Assembly: GCF_001676385.1 (NCBI RefSeq)
Contig: NZ_LYVJ01000004.1
Span: 62,001-126,000 of the forward strand
Length of the DNA stretch: 64,000 nucleotides
Origin: Stenotrophomonas maltophilia
Lineage (GTDB): Bacteria > Pseudomonadota > Gammaproteobacteria > Xanthomonadales > Xanthomonadaceae
Direction of reading: 5' to 3'
Of this stretch, positions 40,201-48,757 are shown in pieces. How positions within the stretch are numbered: position 1 is the stretch's first letter; every line of letters starts with the position of its first letter. Position numbers and translations under genes: made by a program. The notes under the pieces were generated by a model. That model did not search any database. It worked only from the letters and a program-made list of their open reading frames with translations, and was not told where the DNA came from.

Positions 40201-41463
40201 TCAGAGCAGCAGCAGCGCTCCGATCAGCGCGGGCGGCATCACCAGCGCGCCGACGCGCAGGAAGTCGAGCGCGCTGACATGCTCGCCCTCGCGGCGCAGC
40301 GCCACCAGCCACAGCAGGGTTGCCAGCGAACCGGTGACCGACAGGTTCGGCCCCAGGTCCACGCCGATCAGCAACGCCGCGCGGGTCTGCGCAGGAAGGT
40401 CGGCCATCTGCCCCAGCGAACCGGCGGCCAGGCCAACCGGCAGGTTGTTGGCCAGATTGCTCAACAACGCGGCGGCGCCGCCGGCCAGCCAGCCGGCCTG
40501 GTGTGGCGAGGTGCGCGCCAGCGACTCCAATGCGTTGGCCGCCGCCTGGATCGCGCCACTCTGTGCCACGCCTTCCACCAGCACGAACAGGCCCGCCACC
40601 AGCGGCAGCACGCCCCAGGAAACGTGACGCAGCAACGGCAACGGGCTGCGCCGCTGGCGCATGGCAACGACGGCGACGCTCAGCGAGCTGGCGCAGAAGG
40701 TCACCAGGCCCAGTGGGCCGTTCAGCGCCGAGGTGACCAGCAGCATCGTGCCGGTGAACAGCACGCCCAGCGCACTCAGGCGGCCACCGTCGGACAGTGG
40801 CCGGTACCCGGGAGCGGCCGCCAGCGGCTGCGCGATCTCACGACGGTGGACCCAGCGCAGCACCAGGTAGGTCGCGCCGATCGCAGCAAGCGAGGGCAGC
40901 GTGAACTGCGCCAGCCACTGCAGCAGCGGAGGCATGTGCTTGCCGAACACCACCAGGTTGGCCGGGTTGGAAATGGGCAGCACGAAACTGGCCGCATTGG
41001 CGATGAACGCGCAGACGAACAGATAGGGCAGGGGATTTGCGCGCGCCGCCCGGCATGCGGCATACACCGCGGGGGTCAACACCACTGCGGTGGCGTCGTT
41101 GGACAGGAATATCGTCACCAGCGTCCCGACCAGGAACACCAGGTCGAACAGGCGCCGGCCCGATCCGCCGGCATGCCGCACCGCGTACAGGGCCAGCCAG
41201 TCGAACAGGCCTTCGCGGCGCGCGAGCTCGGCCAGTACCATCATGCCAACCAGGAACAGATAGACGTCACCGCCTTCGGCCACGGCAGCCAGCGTGGCAT
41301 TCGTCGATAGCGCACCGGTCAACGGCAGCAGCGCGGCGGTGGCCAACGCCCACACGTATTCGGGCAGGCGGAAGGGCCGGAACAGCAGGCCTACCGTGGC
41401 CACAGCCACGGCCGCCCAGATGATGGCGGGTGAGTAGGTCGAGAACATCGGGTGGGGGTGCAT
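40201..41463 (-). CDS. ArsB/NhaD-type transporter, probable arsenite efflux
   Basis: A 420-residue inner-membrane protein with about 11-12 helices. The duplicated signature regions are FLSNDATAVVLTPAVYAACR and FIANAASFVLPISNPANLVV in the first half, and LLSNLANNLPVGLAAG with LIGVDLGPNLSVTGSLAT in the second. These are the ArsB family hallmarks (arsenite/antimonite export). No arsR, arsC or arsA lies nearby, so another anion or Na/H exchange is possible. The two candidate ATGs are 41463 and 41448; neither has a strong ribosome site. Transcribed alone. Confidence 0.85.
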   Translation of the reverse strand: MHPHPMFSTYSPAIIWAAVAVATVGLLFRPFRLPEYVWALATAALLPLTGALSTNATLAAVAEGGDVYLFLVGMMVLAELARREGLFDWLALYAVRHAGGSGRRLFDLVFLVGTLVTIFLSNDATAVVLTPAVYAACRAARANPLPYLFVCAFIANAASFVLPISNPANLVVFGKHMPPLLQWLAQFTLPSLAAIGATYLVLRWVHRREIAQPLAAAPGYRPLSDGGRLSALGVLFTGTMLLVTSALNGPLGLVTFCASSLSVAVVAMRQRRSPLPLLRHVSWGVLPLVAGLFVLVEGVAQSGAIQAAANALESLARTSPHQAGWLAGGAAALLSNLANNLPVGLAAGSLGQMADLPAQTRAALLIGVDLGPNLSVTGSLATLLWLVALRREGEHVSALDFLRVGALVMPPALIGALLLL

Positions 41464-41669
41464 CGACCGTGCCGCCTGGTGCCGGCGGCGCCCGGTTGTG
41501 GAACGCGCGGGGCCAGCAGGTGGGTGGCCGCTGCAATCATCGCAGATACCGGGGAGGCGGCATCATACCGTGTCGACTGCCCGGCATCGGAGAGGTCGCG
41601 GGGCGGATCGCCCCGCCGGCGTTCCCAGCGCCTGCCGTGTTGATTTGTTGCGCTGCATGGTGACAAGCG

Positions 41670-41696
41670 GGAACGCGGATGATTAGTCTGCGTTCC
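41670..41696. repeat. Inverted repeat GGAACGC/GCGTTCC before the xyl-box
   Basis: GGAACGC (41670-41676) and GCGTTCC (41690-41696), 13-bp spacer, 7 bp upstream of the xyl-box. It could be a second regulator site or an accidental repeat. Confidence 0.3.
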
Positions 41697-41703
41697 GACG
41701 CGA

Positions 41704-41717
41704 TGGTAGCGCTACCA
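41704..41717. promoter_or_regulatory. XylR operator (xyl-box), perfect palindrome
   Basis: TGGTAGCGCTACCA, a fully symmetric 14-mer. It differs by two bases from the xyl-box TGGTAGCGCTAACA described for Xanthomonas. It lies 236 bp before the receptor start. The LacI-type regulator encoded at 55708-56766 is the likely binder. Confidence 0.85.
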
Positions 41718-41952
41718 CCTGATTGGGGTTCGAGGTCCCGGGGCTGCCTTCTTTACCGCGTGTTCGTCCTGTCAGGCTTGAAAGCAAGTGTGAGTCGCGG
41801 TGCGCTCCGGCGACCGCGCTGTTCGGTTTGGAATGCGGGCCACGCCCGTACGTGCCCCTGGGAGGGGCGGTGCATCCATTCGATCGTACGTCAGAGGGGA
41901 CTTTCATGAGCGCTTGCAGTTTCCGTGGTACCCCGGTCTCGAGGATTGGTTC

Positions 41953-44900
41953 ATGAGCCGCACGTTGGCGACGTTCCGGTCCCGGGCCATGTTCACCTTC
42001 GTCGGTGGCGCCCTGGTCATCAATCCCGCGTTCGCGCAGGAGGCACCGGCAGCCGCTGCCACGCAGCCGCCGGCCCAGTCGCAGCCGACCCAGCTCGATG
42101 CGGTGCAGGTCACGGGCATACGCAACAGCCTGAGCCAGGCCATGGACATCAAGCGCGATTCGGCGGGCGTGGTGGATGCCATCAGTGCCGAGGACATCGG
42201 CAAATTCCCCGACACGAACCTTGCCGAATCCCTGCAGCGCATCACCGGCATCTCCATCGAACGCCGCGACGGCGAGGGCGCCCAGGTCACCGCGCGCGGC
42301 TTTGGCCCGCAGTTCAACATGGTGACGCTCAATGGCCGCCAGATGCCGGGCGCTGATGCGTTCGGTGCAGCAGGGCAGGTGGCGATCGGCGGTGTCGACG
42401 GCGGTACGCGTGCCTTCAACTTCGCGCAGCTGGCTGCCGAAGCCATCAACGGCATCGAGGTCTACAAGACCAGCCAGGCCCAGGTGCCCAGCGGCGGCAT
42501 CGGCGCCACCATCAATATCCTGACCTCGCGCCCGTTCGACCACGAAGGAATCGTTGCCAACGCAGGCGTAAAGGTGGTGTCCGACCAGAGCCAGCCGTTC
42601 GACAACGACCTGACGCCGGAACTGTCCGGCATCTTCAGCTACAGCAACCCGGACAAGACCTTCGGCGTGAGCCTCAGCGCCAGCCAGCAGAAGCGCAAGG
42701 GCGGATCGGTACAGGCCACCGAGAACTACTGGAACGTGCAGCCGTGGACCGGTTCGATGCCCGGCAACCCCAGCGTGGTCAATGCGCCGGCCATTGGCCA
42801 GCTGTATGCACGCCCGAATGATCTGCGCTACGCGTTCTCCGAGTTCGAGCGCGAGCGCGTGAATGGCCAGGCCGTGCTGCAGTTCGCGCCCACCGACAGC
42901 CTGACCCTGACCCTGGATTACACCTACTCGACCAACGAGATCACCGAGAATCGTGGCGAGCAGGGCATGTGGCTGCAGAACAGCAATTACACCAACGTCG
43001 AGTTCGATACCAGTGGCGCGGTGGCCACGCCGGTCTACATCCGCGAGATTGCCGGCACAAAGGATTTCGGGCTCGAGCAGCAGCGCAGCATGCAGGAGTA
43101 CAAGCTCGGTTCGCTGGGCCTGAACGCGGTGTGGAATGTCAGTGATCGCTTCAAGCTCAGCTTCGACGCGCACAACTCGAAGAACGAAAGCCGGCCCAAC
43201 GATCCGCTCACCGGCGGCGGTTCGATCTTCATGAGCATCGCCGGCACCAACAACTGCACCAGCGGCCCCCACTGCGGCGGTTCCTGGGTGCAGGAACTGG
43301 CGTTCAACAACGGCCTGCCGGTCGGCACCCAGACCTGGTACCCCAGCACGGCCGACGCCATCGCCGGAACCAACGGGGTGGTCAACCCCGGCTTCCAGGA
43401 AGGCGAGATCGGCACCCAGGTGCTGCGTGTCAACTCGCAGACGCAGATCAGCGAGATCAAGCAGGCACGCGTCGACGGCGAATGGAACTTCGACCAGGGC
43501 CGTTTCCAGTTCGGCGTGGACACCAACAAGTCGACCACGCACCGCATCCAGGCAGCCGAGGCCTATTCCACCCTGGGTGACTGGGGCGTAGCCAATGTTG
43601 ACCGTGACACCGCCGGCGGGCTCATGGACCTGCTGCAGCCGGTCAACATCGTGGGCCTGTTTGACGACTACAGCGCCAACAGCTGGCCCGCCTGGCGCGG
43701 CAATGCGGGGCAACTGGCGCAGTGGGCGGCCGGCCAGTACGGAGTCGGGCTGGGCGTGAGCCCGCAGCGTGCGGCGGACAACTTCGTGGAGGAGAAGACC
43801 AAGGCGGCCTACTTCCAGGTGGAACTGGACGGCCAGCTGGGTGGCATGCGCACGAGTACCCGGCTGGGCGTGCGCTATGAAACCACCGACGTGGTCTCGA
43901 CCTCGACCATTGCGGTCCCGGAAGCCATCGAGTGGCAGGCCAACAATGACTTCCGCGTGGTGCTGTCCGACCAGCAGCAGCCGTTCACCGAGAAGGCCAG
44001 CTACAGCTACATCCTGCCCAACCTCGATTTCAGTATCGATTTCACCGACGAACTGAAGGGCCGTGTCTCGTTCGGCAAGAGCATTGCCCGCGCGCCCTAC
44101 GGCAACCTCTACGCTGGGCCCGGCGCACAGCAGCCGTTCGGGTCGGTACTGATCGATCCGTCCTCGCGGGCCAGCGGCAATGCGCAGAACCCCAGCCTGA
44201 AGCCCCTGGAATCGGACAACCTGGATCTGGGGCTGGAGTGGTACTTCGCCGATGCCAGCTATGTTTCGTTGACCTACTGGAACAAGTCGGTCGACAACTT
44301 CATCGGCAATACCATCGTGCAGGAGAGCCTGTACGGCCTGACCGATCCGACCTCCGGCCCGGACGCGCGCGCCGCCCTGGATTTCCTGACCAGCGCTGCC
44401 TGCGTGTCCCAGGTGGGTGCGGCCAACGCAGCGGCCTGCTCGGCCAACGATACCTCGCTGTTCACGGCGCTGGCCCTGCTGCGCAACAACCCCGCCGGGT
44501 TGGCGGCCTACAACGGCACCGACGCGCAGGTCCTGGCGACCGAAGCGGCCTACGACCTGTACGGTGAAGCGGATGATCCGCTGTACCAGTTCAACGTCAA
44601 CCGCCCAATCAACCAGAACAAGTCGAAGCTGCACGGCTGGGAGCTGGGAGGGCAGTATTTCTTCGGTGAAACCGGGTTCGGCGTGCTGGCCAACTACACC
44701 GTGGTGAAAGGTGATGTCGGCTACAACAACGGTGGTGACCCGGGAATCGACCAGTTCTCGCTCACCGGCCTGAGCGATACCGCCAATGCCATGCTCATGT
44801 ACGAGAAGTACGGCTGGTCGGTGCGCCTGGCGTGGAACTGGCGCGACCAGTACCTGATCCTGGCCAACCAAGGGTCCAGCCGCAACCCGTACTACGTGGA

Positions 44901-45081
44901 GCCGTACGAACAATGGGATCTCAGCGTGAACTACACGCTGGACGATCACTGGTCGTTCGGCCTGGAGGCGATCAACCTGACCGGCGAGGACGTCCGCTGG
45001 CGCTCGCGCACGTCGCAGATGATCGTGAAGCTGGCTGACCAGAGCCCCCGCTACATGCTGGGTGTCCGCTACAAGTTCTGA
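41953..45081 (+). CDS. TonB-dependent receptor for xylan oligosaccharides (XytA-like)
   Basis: A 1042-residue outer-membrane receptor. Signal peptide about 1-29 (INPAFAQ). The plug starts LDAVQVTGIRNSLSQAMDIK and contains SAGVVDAISAEDIGKFPDTN and ARGFGPQFNMVTLNGRQMPG, typical of the long carbohydrate TBDRs of Xanthomonadaceae and Caulobacter; the barrel ends PRYMLGVRYKF. It imports oligomers too large for porins, energised by TonB-ExbBD. Placement before SapC, cupin, halogenase-like and xylBA genes and behind a xyl-box points to xylo-oligosaccharides. ATG 41953 has GAGG 8 nt upstream. A strong terminator follows. Confidence 0.92.
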   Translation: MSRTLATFRSRAMFTFVGGALVINPAFAQEAPAAAATQPPAQSQPTQLDAVQVTGIRNSLSQAMDIKRDSAGVVDAISAEDIGKFPDTNLAESLQRITGISIERRDGEGAQVTARGFGPQFNMVTLNGRQMPGADAFGAAGQVAIGGVDGGTRAFNFAQLAAEAINGIEVYKTSQAQVPSGGIGATINILTSRPFDHEGIVANAGVKVVSDQSQPFDNDLTPELSGIFSYSNPDKTFGVSLSASQQKRKGGSVQATENYWNVQPWTGSMPGNPSVVNAPAIGQLYARPNDLRYAFSEFERERVNGQAVLQFAPTDSLTLTLDYTYSTNEITENRGEQGMWLQNSNYTNVEFDTSGAVATPVYIREIAGTKDFGLEQQRSMQEYKLGSLGLNAVWNVSDRFKLSFDAHNSKNESRPNDPLTGGGSIFMSIAGTNNCTSGPHCGGSWVQELAFNNGLPVGTQTWYPSTADAIAGTNGVVNPGFQEGEIGTQVLRVNSQTQISEIKQARVDGEWNFDQGRFQFGVDTNKSTTHRIQAAEAYSTLGDWGVANVDRDTAGGLMDLLQPVNIVGLFDDYSANSWPAWRGNAGQLAQWAAGQYGVGLGVSPQRAADNFVEEKTKAAYFQVELDGQLGGMRTSTRLGVRYETTDVVSTSTIAVPEAIEWQANNDFRVVLSDQQQPFTEKASYSYILPNLDFSIDFTDELKGRVSFGKSIARAPYGNLYAGPGAQQPFGSVLIDPSSRASGNAQNPSLKPLESDNLDLGLEWYFADASYVSLTYWNKSVDNFIGNTIVQESLYGLTDPTSGPDARAALDFLTSAACVSQVGAANAAACSANDTSLFTALALLRNNPAGLAAYNGTDAQVLATEAAYDLYGEADDPLYQFNVNRPINQNKSKLHGWELGGQYFFGETGFGVLANYTVVKGDVGYNNGGDPGIDQFSLTGLSDTANAMLMYEKYGWSVRLAWNWRDQYLILANQGSSRNPYYVEPYEQWDLSVNYTLDDHWSFGLEAINLTGEDVRWRSRTSQMIVKLADQSPRYMLGVRYKF

Positions 45082-45117
45082 ACCGGGCATCGGGCACGCC
45101 CTGCCCGTGCGTTGGCC

Positions 45118-45147
45118 GTACCGCTGCCCGGGCAGCGGTACTTTTTT
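45118..45147 (+). terminator. Rho-independent terminator after the xylan TonB receptor
   Basis: A 24-nt perfect palindrome (45118-45141, arms GTACCGCTGCCC/GGGCAGCGGTAC, turning at CCGG) followed directly by six T (45142-45147). It starts 36 nt after the receptor stop. This is the clearest intrinsic terminator in the window and separates the receptor from the SapC unit. Confidence 0.92.
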
Positions 45148-45187
45148 GCTGCACGATGGCCCGCCCCTGCACGCATCGCATGGGTGG

Positions 45188-45196
45188 GCGCTAACA
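45188..45196. promoter_or_regulatory. Xyl-box half-site before the SapC gene
   Basis: GCGCTAACA matches the right half of TGGTAGCGCTAACA exactly (9 of 9), but the left half is degenerate (GTGG in place of TGGTA). It is 37 bp before the SapC start and may be a weak XylR site. Confidence 0.4.
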
Positions 45197-45232
45197 TGCA
45201 GTGAATGGTTCTGCATTGGACTGGACAGCCCC

Positions 45233-45991
45233 ATGGCCCGCTACGAAATGCTCAACAACATCGCCCACCGGGACCTGCGGGTGGCCACCGGCTTCGGCCC
45301 CGAGTTCGGTGACGCGGTGGGCATGGTGCCGGCCTACCCCAGCGAGTTCGCCGAGCTGCAGCGGGAGTATCCGATCTTCCTCCGCAGGGAGGTGGCTTCA
45401 GGGGCGTGGCAGTCTGTTGCCCTGCTGGGTTTCGAGCAGCACGAGAACCTGTTCCTGCAGGATGGCCGCTGGAATGCCTCCTATCTGCCGGGCGCCGCCG
45501 CGAAAGGGCCGTTTCTCATCGGGTTCCAGGAGCATCGGGTCGACGGCGCGCTCACCCGGGAAGCCGTGATGCACGTGGATCTCGATCATCCGCGCGTCAA
45601 CGCGGTGGCCGGTGAGCCGGTGTTCCTGCCCCAGGGTGGGAACACGCCTTACCTGGACCACATCGCGGGCGTTCTACGTGGCATCCACGAGGGCAGCACC
45701 TTTGCGGAAGAAATGTTCGCGATGCTCGACGCGAAGGGGTTGATCCAGCCGATCACGCTCGACGTGCAGGTCGAACCGCAGCACCGCGTATGCGTGAACG
45801 GGTTGCACGCGATCGATCGGGATCGCCTGGCTCGGCTGGATGGCTCGGCCCTGGCCGAACTGAACCGCGCCGGTTATCTGGAAGGGGCGTATCTGATGCT
45901 GGCATCGCTGCACAACATGCGGCGCCTGATCGCCGAGAAGCAGCGGCGCCTGCGCGCGCAGGACGCTGCCGCTGCAGCGGGCAGGAACTGA
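45233..45991 (+). CDS. SapC-family protein associated with TonB receptors
   Basis: A 252-residue protein without a signal peptide. It starts MARYEMLNNIAHRDLRVATG and contains AYPSEFAELQREYPIFLRR, a block typical of SapC proteins next to TonB receptors in Caulobacter and Xanthomonadaceae (PF07277). The name comes from a Campylobacter S-layer gene; in these loci the function is unknown. A 1-nt to 3-nt gap separates it from the cupin gene, so SapC, cupin and halogenase-like genes form one operon. ATG 45233 has only weak GGACAG upstream. Confidence 0.85.
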   Translation: MARYEMLNNIAHRDLRVATGFGPEFGDAVGMVPAYPSEFAELQREYPIFLRREVASGAWQSVALLGFEQHENLFLQDGRWNASYLPGAAAKGPFLIGFQEHRVDGALTREAVMHVDLDHPRVNAVAGEPVFLPQGGNTPYLDHIAGVLRGIHEGSTFAEEMFAMLDAKGLIQPITLDVQVEPQHRVCVNGLHAIDRDRLARLDGSALAELNRAGYLEGAYLMLASLHNMRRLIAEKQRRLRAQDAAAAAGRN

Positions 45992-45994
45992 CCC

Positions 45995-47017
45995 ATGGTG
46001 GCCGGCGCTGCGGTGCGGACGCTGGAGGGTGCCGGGCGCGATGCACTGCCACTGGCCGCGCTGGTGGCGGCGGGCGAGCCGGTGGTGTTGCGGGGCATCG
46101 CGCAGGACTGGGCGCTGGTGCAGGCCGGCCTGCGTTCCACCCTGGAGGCATTCGCGTACCTGCGCGGTGTCGATGCCGGCATACCCGTGCCGTACTCGTT
46201 CGGCACGCCGGAGATCGAAGGGCGGCCGTTCTACAATGCGGACTTCACCCAGCTGAATTTTGAAGTCCGGCGGGCACCGCTCGCGCAGGTCCTGGATGAA
46301 ATCGCCACGGTTCTGGAGGACCCGAGGCCGCCGACTTACTACGTGGCTTCGCTGCCCGTCGAGCGGGCATTGCTGCCGGCATTCGCGCAGGCCAATGACG
46401 CGGGGCTGGCGGGGCAGGGTATCGATGCGCCAGCCAGCATCTGGATTGGCAATCGGGTGACTGCCTCATGCCATTACGATATCCCGGACAACCTGGCCTG
46501 CTGCGCGGTAGGGCGGCGCCAGTTCACGCTGTTCCCGCCCGAGCAGATCGACAATCTCTATCCGGGTCCGCTGGATCCGACGCCGGGCGGGCAGGCTGTC
46601 AGCGTGGTCGACTTCGACCGCCCCGACTTCGCACGGTACCCGCGTTTCCGGGAGGCGCTGGCGAGCGCGCGGAGCGCCGTGCTGGGGCCGGGTGACGCGC
46701 TCTTCATTCCCGGCATGTGGTGGCACCACGTGCGCAGCCTGGAACCGTTCAACGTGCTGGTGAATTACTGGTGGCGCAGTTCACCCGCCTACCTGGCCTC
46801 GCCGTTACCGGCGCTGCATCATGCCATGTGGGCCCTACGCGATCTGCCGGCACGCGAGAAGCAGGCATGGGAAGCACTTTTCCGCTATTACGTGTTCGGC
46901 CCGGGCGAGCGCGCGGGGCAGCACCTGCCGCAGGCCGCGCGGGGCGAACTGGCGCCGTTCGACGAACTGCGTGCACGCCGCATGCGTGCGATGCTGCTGG
47001 GCAGGCTCAACCGCTGA
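45995..47017 (+). CDS. Cupin-8 / JmjC-like Fe(II)/2-oxoglutarate oxygenase
   Basis: A 340-residue protein with a cupin-8 (FIH/JmjC-like) fold. The facial triad is visible: His160 and Asp162 in ASCHYDIPDN, and His244 or His245 in GMWWHHVRS, plus the 2-oxoglutarate-contact region RRQFTLFPPEQ. Such enzymes hydroxylate proteins or small molecules. It is immediately downstream of SapC and upstream of the halogenase-like gene, the standard TonB-receptor trio. Substrate unknown; modification of a receptor or sugar has not been shown. Confidence 0.85.
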   Translation: MVAGAAVRTLEGAGRDALPLAALVAAGEPVVLRGIAQDWALVQAGLRSTLEAFAYLRGVDAGIPVPYSFGTPEIEGRPFYNADFTQLNFEVRRAPLAQVLDEIATVLEDPRPPTYYVASLPVERALLPAFAQANDAGLAGQGIDAPASIWIGNRVTASCHYDIPDNLACCAVGRRQFTLFPPEQIDNLYPGPLDPTPGGQAVSVVDFDRPDFARYPRFREALASARSAVLGPGDALFIPGMWWHHVRSLEPFNVLVNYWWRSSPAYLASPLPALHHAMWALRDLPAREKQAWEALFRYYVFGPGERAGQHLPQAARGELAPFDELRARRMRAMLLGRLNR

Positions 47018-47027
47018 GGTCACGCAT

Positions 47028-48557
47028 TTGGACACCGCGAGCGCAACAGAAGGTCGGGTTCGCAAGGTCGTCATCGCCGGCGGTGGCACCGCAGGCTGGC
47101 TGGCCGGATGCGCATTGTCACATCAGTTCCGCGACCAGCTCGACATCACCCTGGTCGAGTCCGAGCAGATCGGTACCGTCGGCGTCGGCGAGTCCACCGT
47201 GCCGCCGATCCGCACCTTCCACCGCTTCCTGCAGATCGACGAGCAGGAGTTCCTGCGCGCGGTGGCCGGCACCTTCAAGTTGTCGATCTCGTTCGAGAAC
47301 TGGCGCGTGCCGGGCGATCGCTTCTTCCATCCGTTCGGCACCATCGGCCAGGGCACCTGGGCGGCCCCGTTCCACCACTACTGGCTGGACAGCCTGCGTC
47401 GCGGCATGGCATCGGACCTGGGTGACTTCAGCGTGGAGAGCGTCGCATCGCGTGGCGACCGGTTTTCCCTGCAGACCCAGCCCCAGGCCAGCTATGCGTA
47501 TCACTTCGACGCCGGGCTCTACGCCAGGTTCCTGCGTGGCAAGGCCGAAGGCCATGGCCTGCGCCGGGTGGAAGGCAGGATCGCTGAGGTCAGGCAGCAT
47601 GCGCATGATGGCTCGGTGCAATCGCTGGTGCTGGAAGATGGGCAGGTCATCGAAGGCGACCTGTTCATCGACTGCACCGGGTTCCGCGGCGTATTGACCG
47701 AGCAGGCCCTGCACACCGGTTATGAGGACTGGCACGAATGGCTGCCGTGCGATCGTGCGGTCGCGGTACAGACCGAATCGATCGAGCCTCCGGTGCCCTA
47801 TACCCGTGCGATTGCCCACGAAGCCGGGTGGCGTTGGCACATCGCACTGCAGCACCGGGTCGGCTGCGGGCTGGTGTATGCCAGCCGCCACATGTCCGAC
47901 GATGAGGCCCAGGCCCGGCTGCTTCGCGATGTCGGTGCGCCGCCGCTGCGCGAGCCCTGGAGGGTGCCTTTCCGCAGCGGGCGGCGCCTGAAGGCCTGGA
48001 ACAGGAACGTGGTGGCACTGGGGTTGGCCAGTGGCTTCATCGAACCGCTGGAATCCACCAGCATCCACCTGACCATCAGTGCGGTGGTGCGCTTGATCCA
48101 GCTGTTCCCGTTCGATGGCATCCGCGATTCGCTGGTGGAGCTCTACAACGATGTGAGCCGGCAGGAGATGGAGCACGTGCGTGATTTCATCATCCTGCAC
48201 TACCACGCCACGCAGCGCGACGAGCCGATGTGGAAGGCGTGCCGCGAGATGGCGGTGCCTGCTTCGTTGCAGAACCGGCTGCGCGCGTGGCGTGACCGGG
48301 CGCATGCCTGGCAGGACCCCGGCGAGCTGTTCCGGGTGGAGTCGTGGGCCAGCGTACTGCTGGGCCAGGGCATCCAGCCGGGGAGCCCGCATCCGCTTGC
48401 GCGTGCGCTCAGCGACGCAGACCTGCGCACGCTGTTGAAGGGTATCCAGCGGCCCGTCCAGCAGGCGGTAGCGCAGATGCCGTCGCAGGCAGCGTTCATC
48501 GATGGCTATTGCAGGTCGGCGCCGCAGGTGTGGCGAACGGGCATGGCAATGGCATAG
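47028..48557 (+). CDS. Flavin-dependent tryptophan-halogenase-like protein, non-canonical active site
   Basis: A 509-residue FAD protein starting at TTG 47028 with GAGGT 8 nt upstream; the longer ATG frame overlaps the cupin gene and is rejected. The FAD motif VVIAGGGTAGWLAG is at 14-27. In PrnA-type halogenases VGEATVPNLQK carries the catalytic Lys79; the same stretch reads VGESTVPPIRT here, so Lys is Thr63. The WxWxIP motif reads WRWHIA (268-273), Ala for Pro. These changes argue against classical tryptophan chlorination. Homologues commonly lie next to carbohydrate TonB receptors; their reaction is unknown. Confidence 0.85.
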   Translation: MDTASATEGRVRKVVIAGGGTAGWLAGCALSHQFRDQLDITLVESEQIGTVGVGESTVPPIRTFHRFLQIDEQEFLRAVAGTFKLSISFENWRVPGDRFFHPFGTIGQGTWAAPFHHYWLDSLRRGMASDLGDFSVESVASRGDRFSLQTQPQASYAYHFDAGLYARFLRGKAEGHGLRRVEGRIAEVRQHAHDGSVQSLVLEDGQVIEGDLFIDCTGFRGVLTEQALHTGYEDWHEWLPCDRAVAVQTESIEPPVPYTRAIAHEAGWRWHIALQHRVGCGLVYASRHMSDDEAQARLLRDVGAPPLREPWRVPFRSGRRLKAWNRNVVALGLASGFIEPLESTSIHLTISAVVRLIQLFPFDGIRDSLVELYNDVSRQEMEHVRDFIILHYHATQRDEPMWKACREMAVPASLQNRLRAWRDRAHAWQDPGELFRVESWASVLLGQGIQPGSPHPLARALSDADLRTLLKGIQRPVQQAVAQMPSQAAFIDGYCRSAPQVWRTGMAMA

Positions 48558-48578
48558 CGGGAACCGCTGCATGTACAG

Positions 48579-48623
48579 GCGTGCCGCGTTGCCGCCGCCT
48601 TTTGCGTTGCAGCACGCTTTTTT
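48579..48623 (+). terminator. Probable terminator after the SapC-cupin-halogenase operon
   Basis: GCGTGC (48579-48584) and GCACGC (48612-48617) pair around a 27-nt loop and are followed by six T (48618-48623), 22 nt after the halogenase-like stop. The loop is long, so strength is uncertain. Confidence 0.45.
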
Positions 48624-48720
48624 CGCGGCAGCTGGTTACAGTGCGGCATCACGGCGAGCGGCGACGACCGTCGTGGGGAAAAGGGGACCTGGAGGGGGAC
48701 CCTTTTTTAACCCAGCAGAA

Positions 48721-48734
48721 TGTTAGCGCTACCT
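48721..48734. promoter_or_regulatory. XylR operator (xyl-box) before xylB
   Basis: TGTTAGCGCTACCT, 13 of 14 identical to the reverse complement of the Xanthomonas xyl-box TGGTAGCGCTAACA. It is 24 bp upstream of the xylB start, close enough to block initiation or early elongation when XylR is bound. Confidence 0.85.
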
Positions 48735-48757
48735 TTTGGGGTTCGGAGGCGGTTTCG

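Larger units (their letters stand above)
41464..41952. other. 489-nt gap carrying the promoter region of the xylan TonB receptor
   Basis: No gene is supported on either strand. It holds a perfect xyl-box (41704-41717), an inverted repeat just before it (41670-41696), and a leader of about 235 nt between box and start codon. No clear -35/-10 pair is visible around the box. Confidence 0.6.

Noticed and set aside
45118..45141. Perfect 24-bp palindrome considered as an operator
   Set aside because: It is followed directly by six T and lies 36 nt after a stop codon, so terminator is the simpler reading.
41683..45234. Open frame of 1183 codons on the reverse strand
   Set aside because: Antisense to the TonB receptor, whose signal peptide, plug and barrel motifs and terminator fix the forward strand as coding.
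47028..48557. Whether the halogenase-like gene marks a natural-product cluster
   Set aside because: No NRPS, PKS or tailoring genes are nearby; SapC, cupin and TonB receptor show a carbohydrate-receptor context.
48681..48712. Repeated GGGGACC followed by TTTTTT before xylB, considered as a terminator
   Set aside because: The two GGGGACC copies are direct, not inverted, so they do not form a stem.
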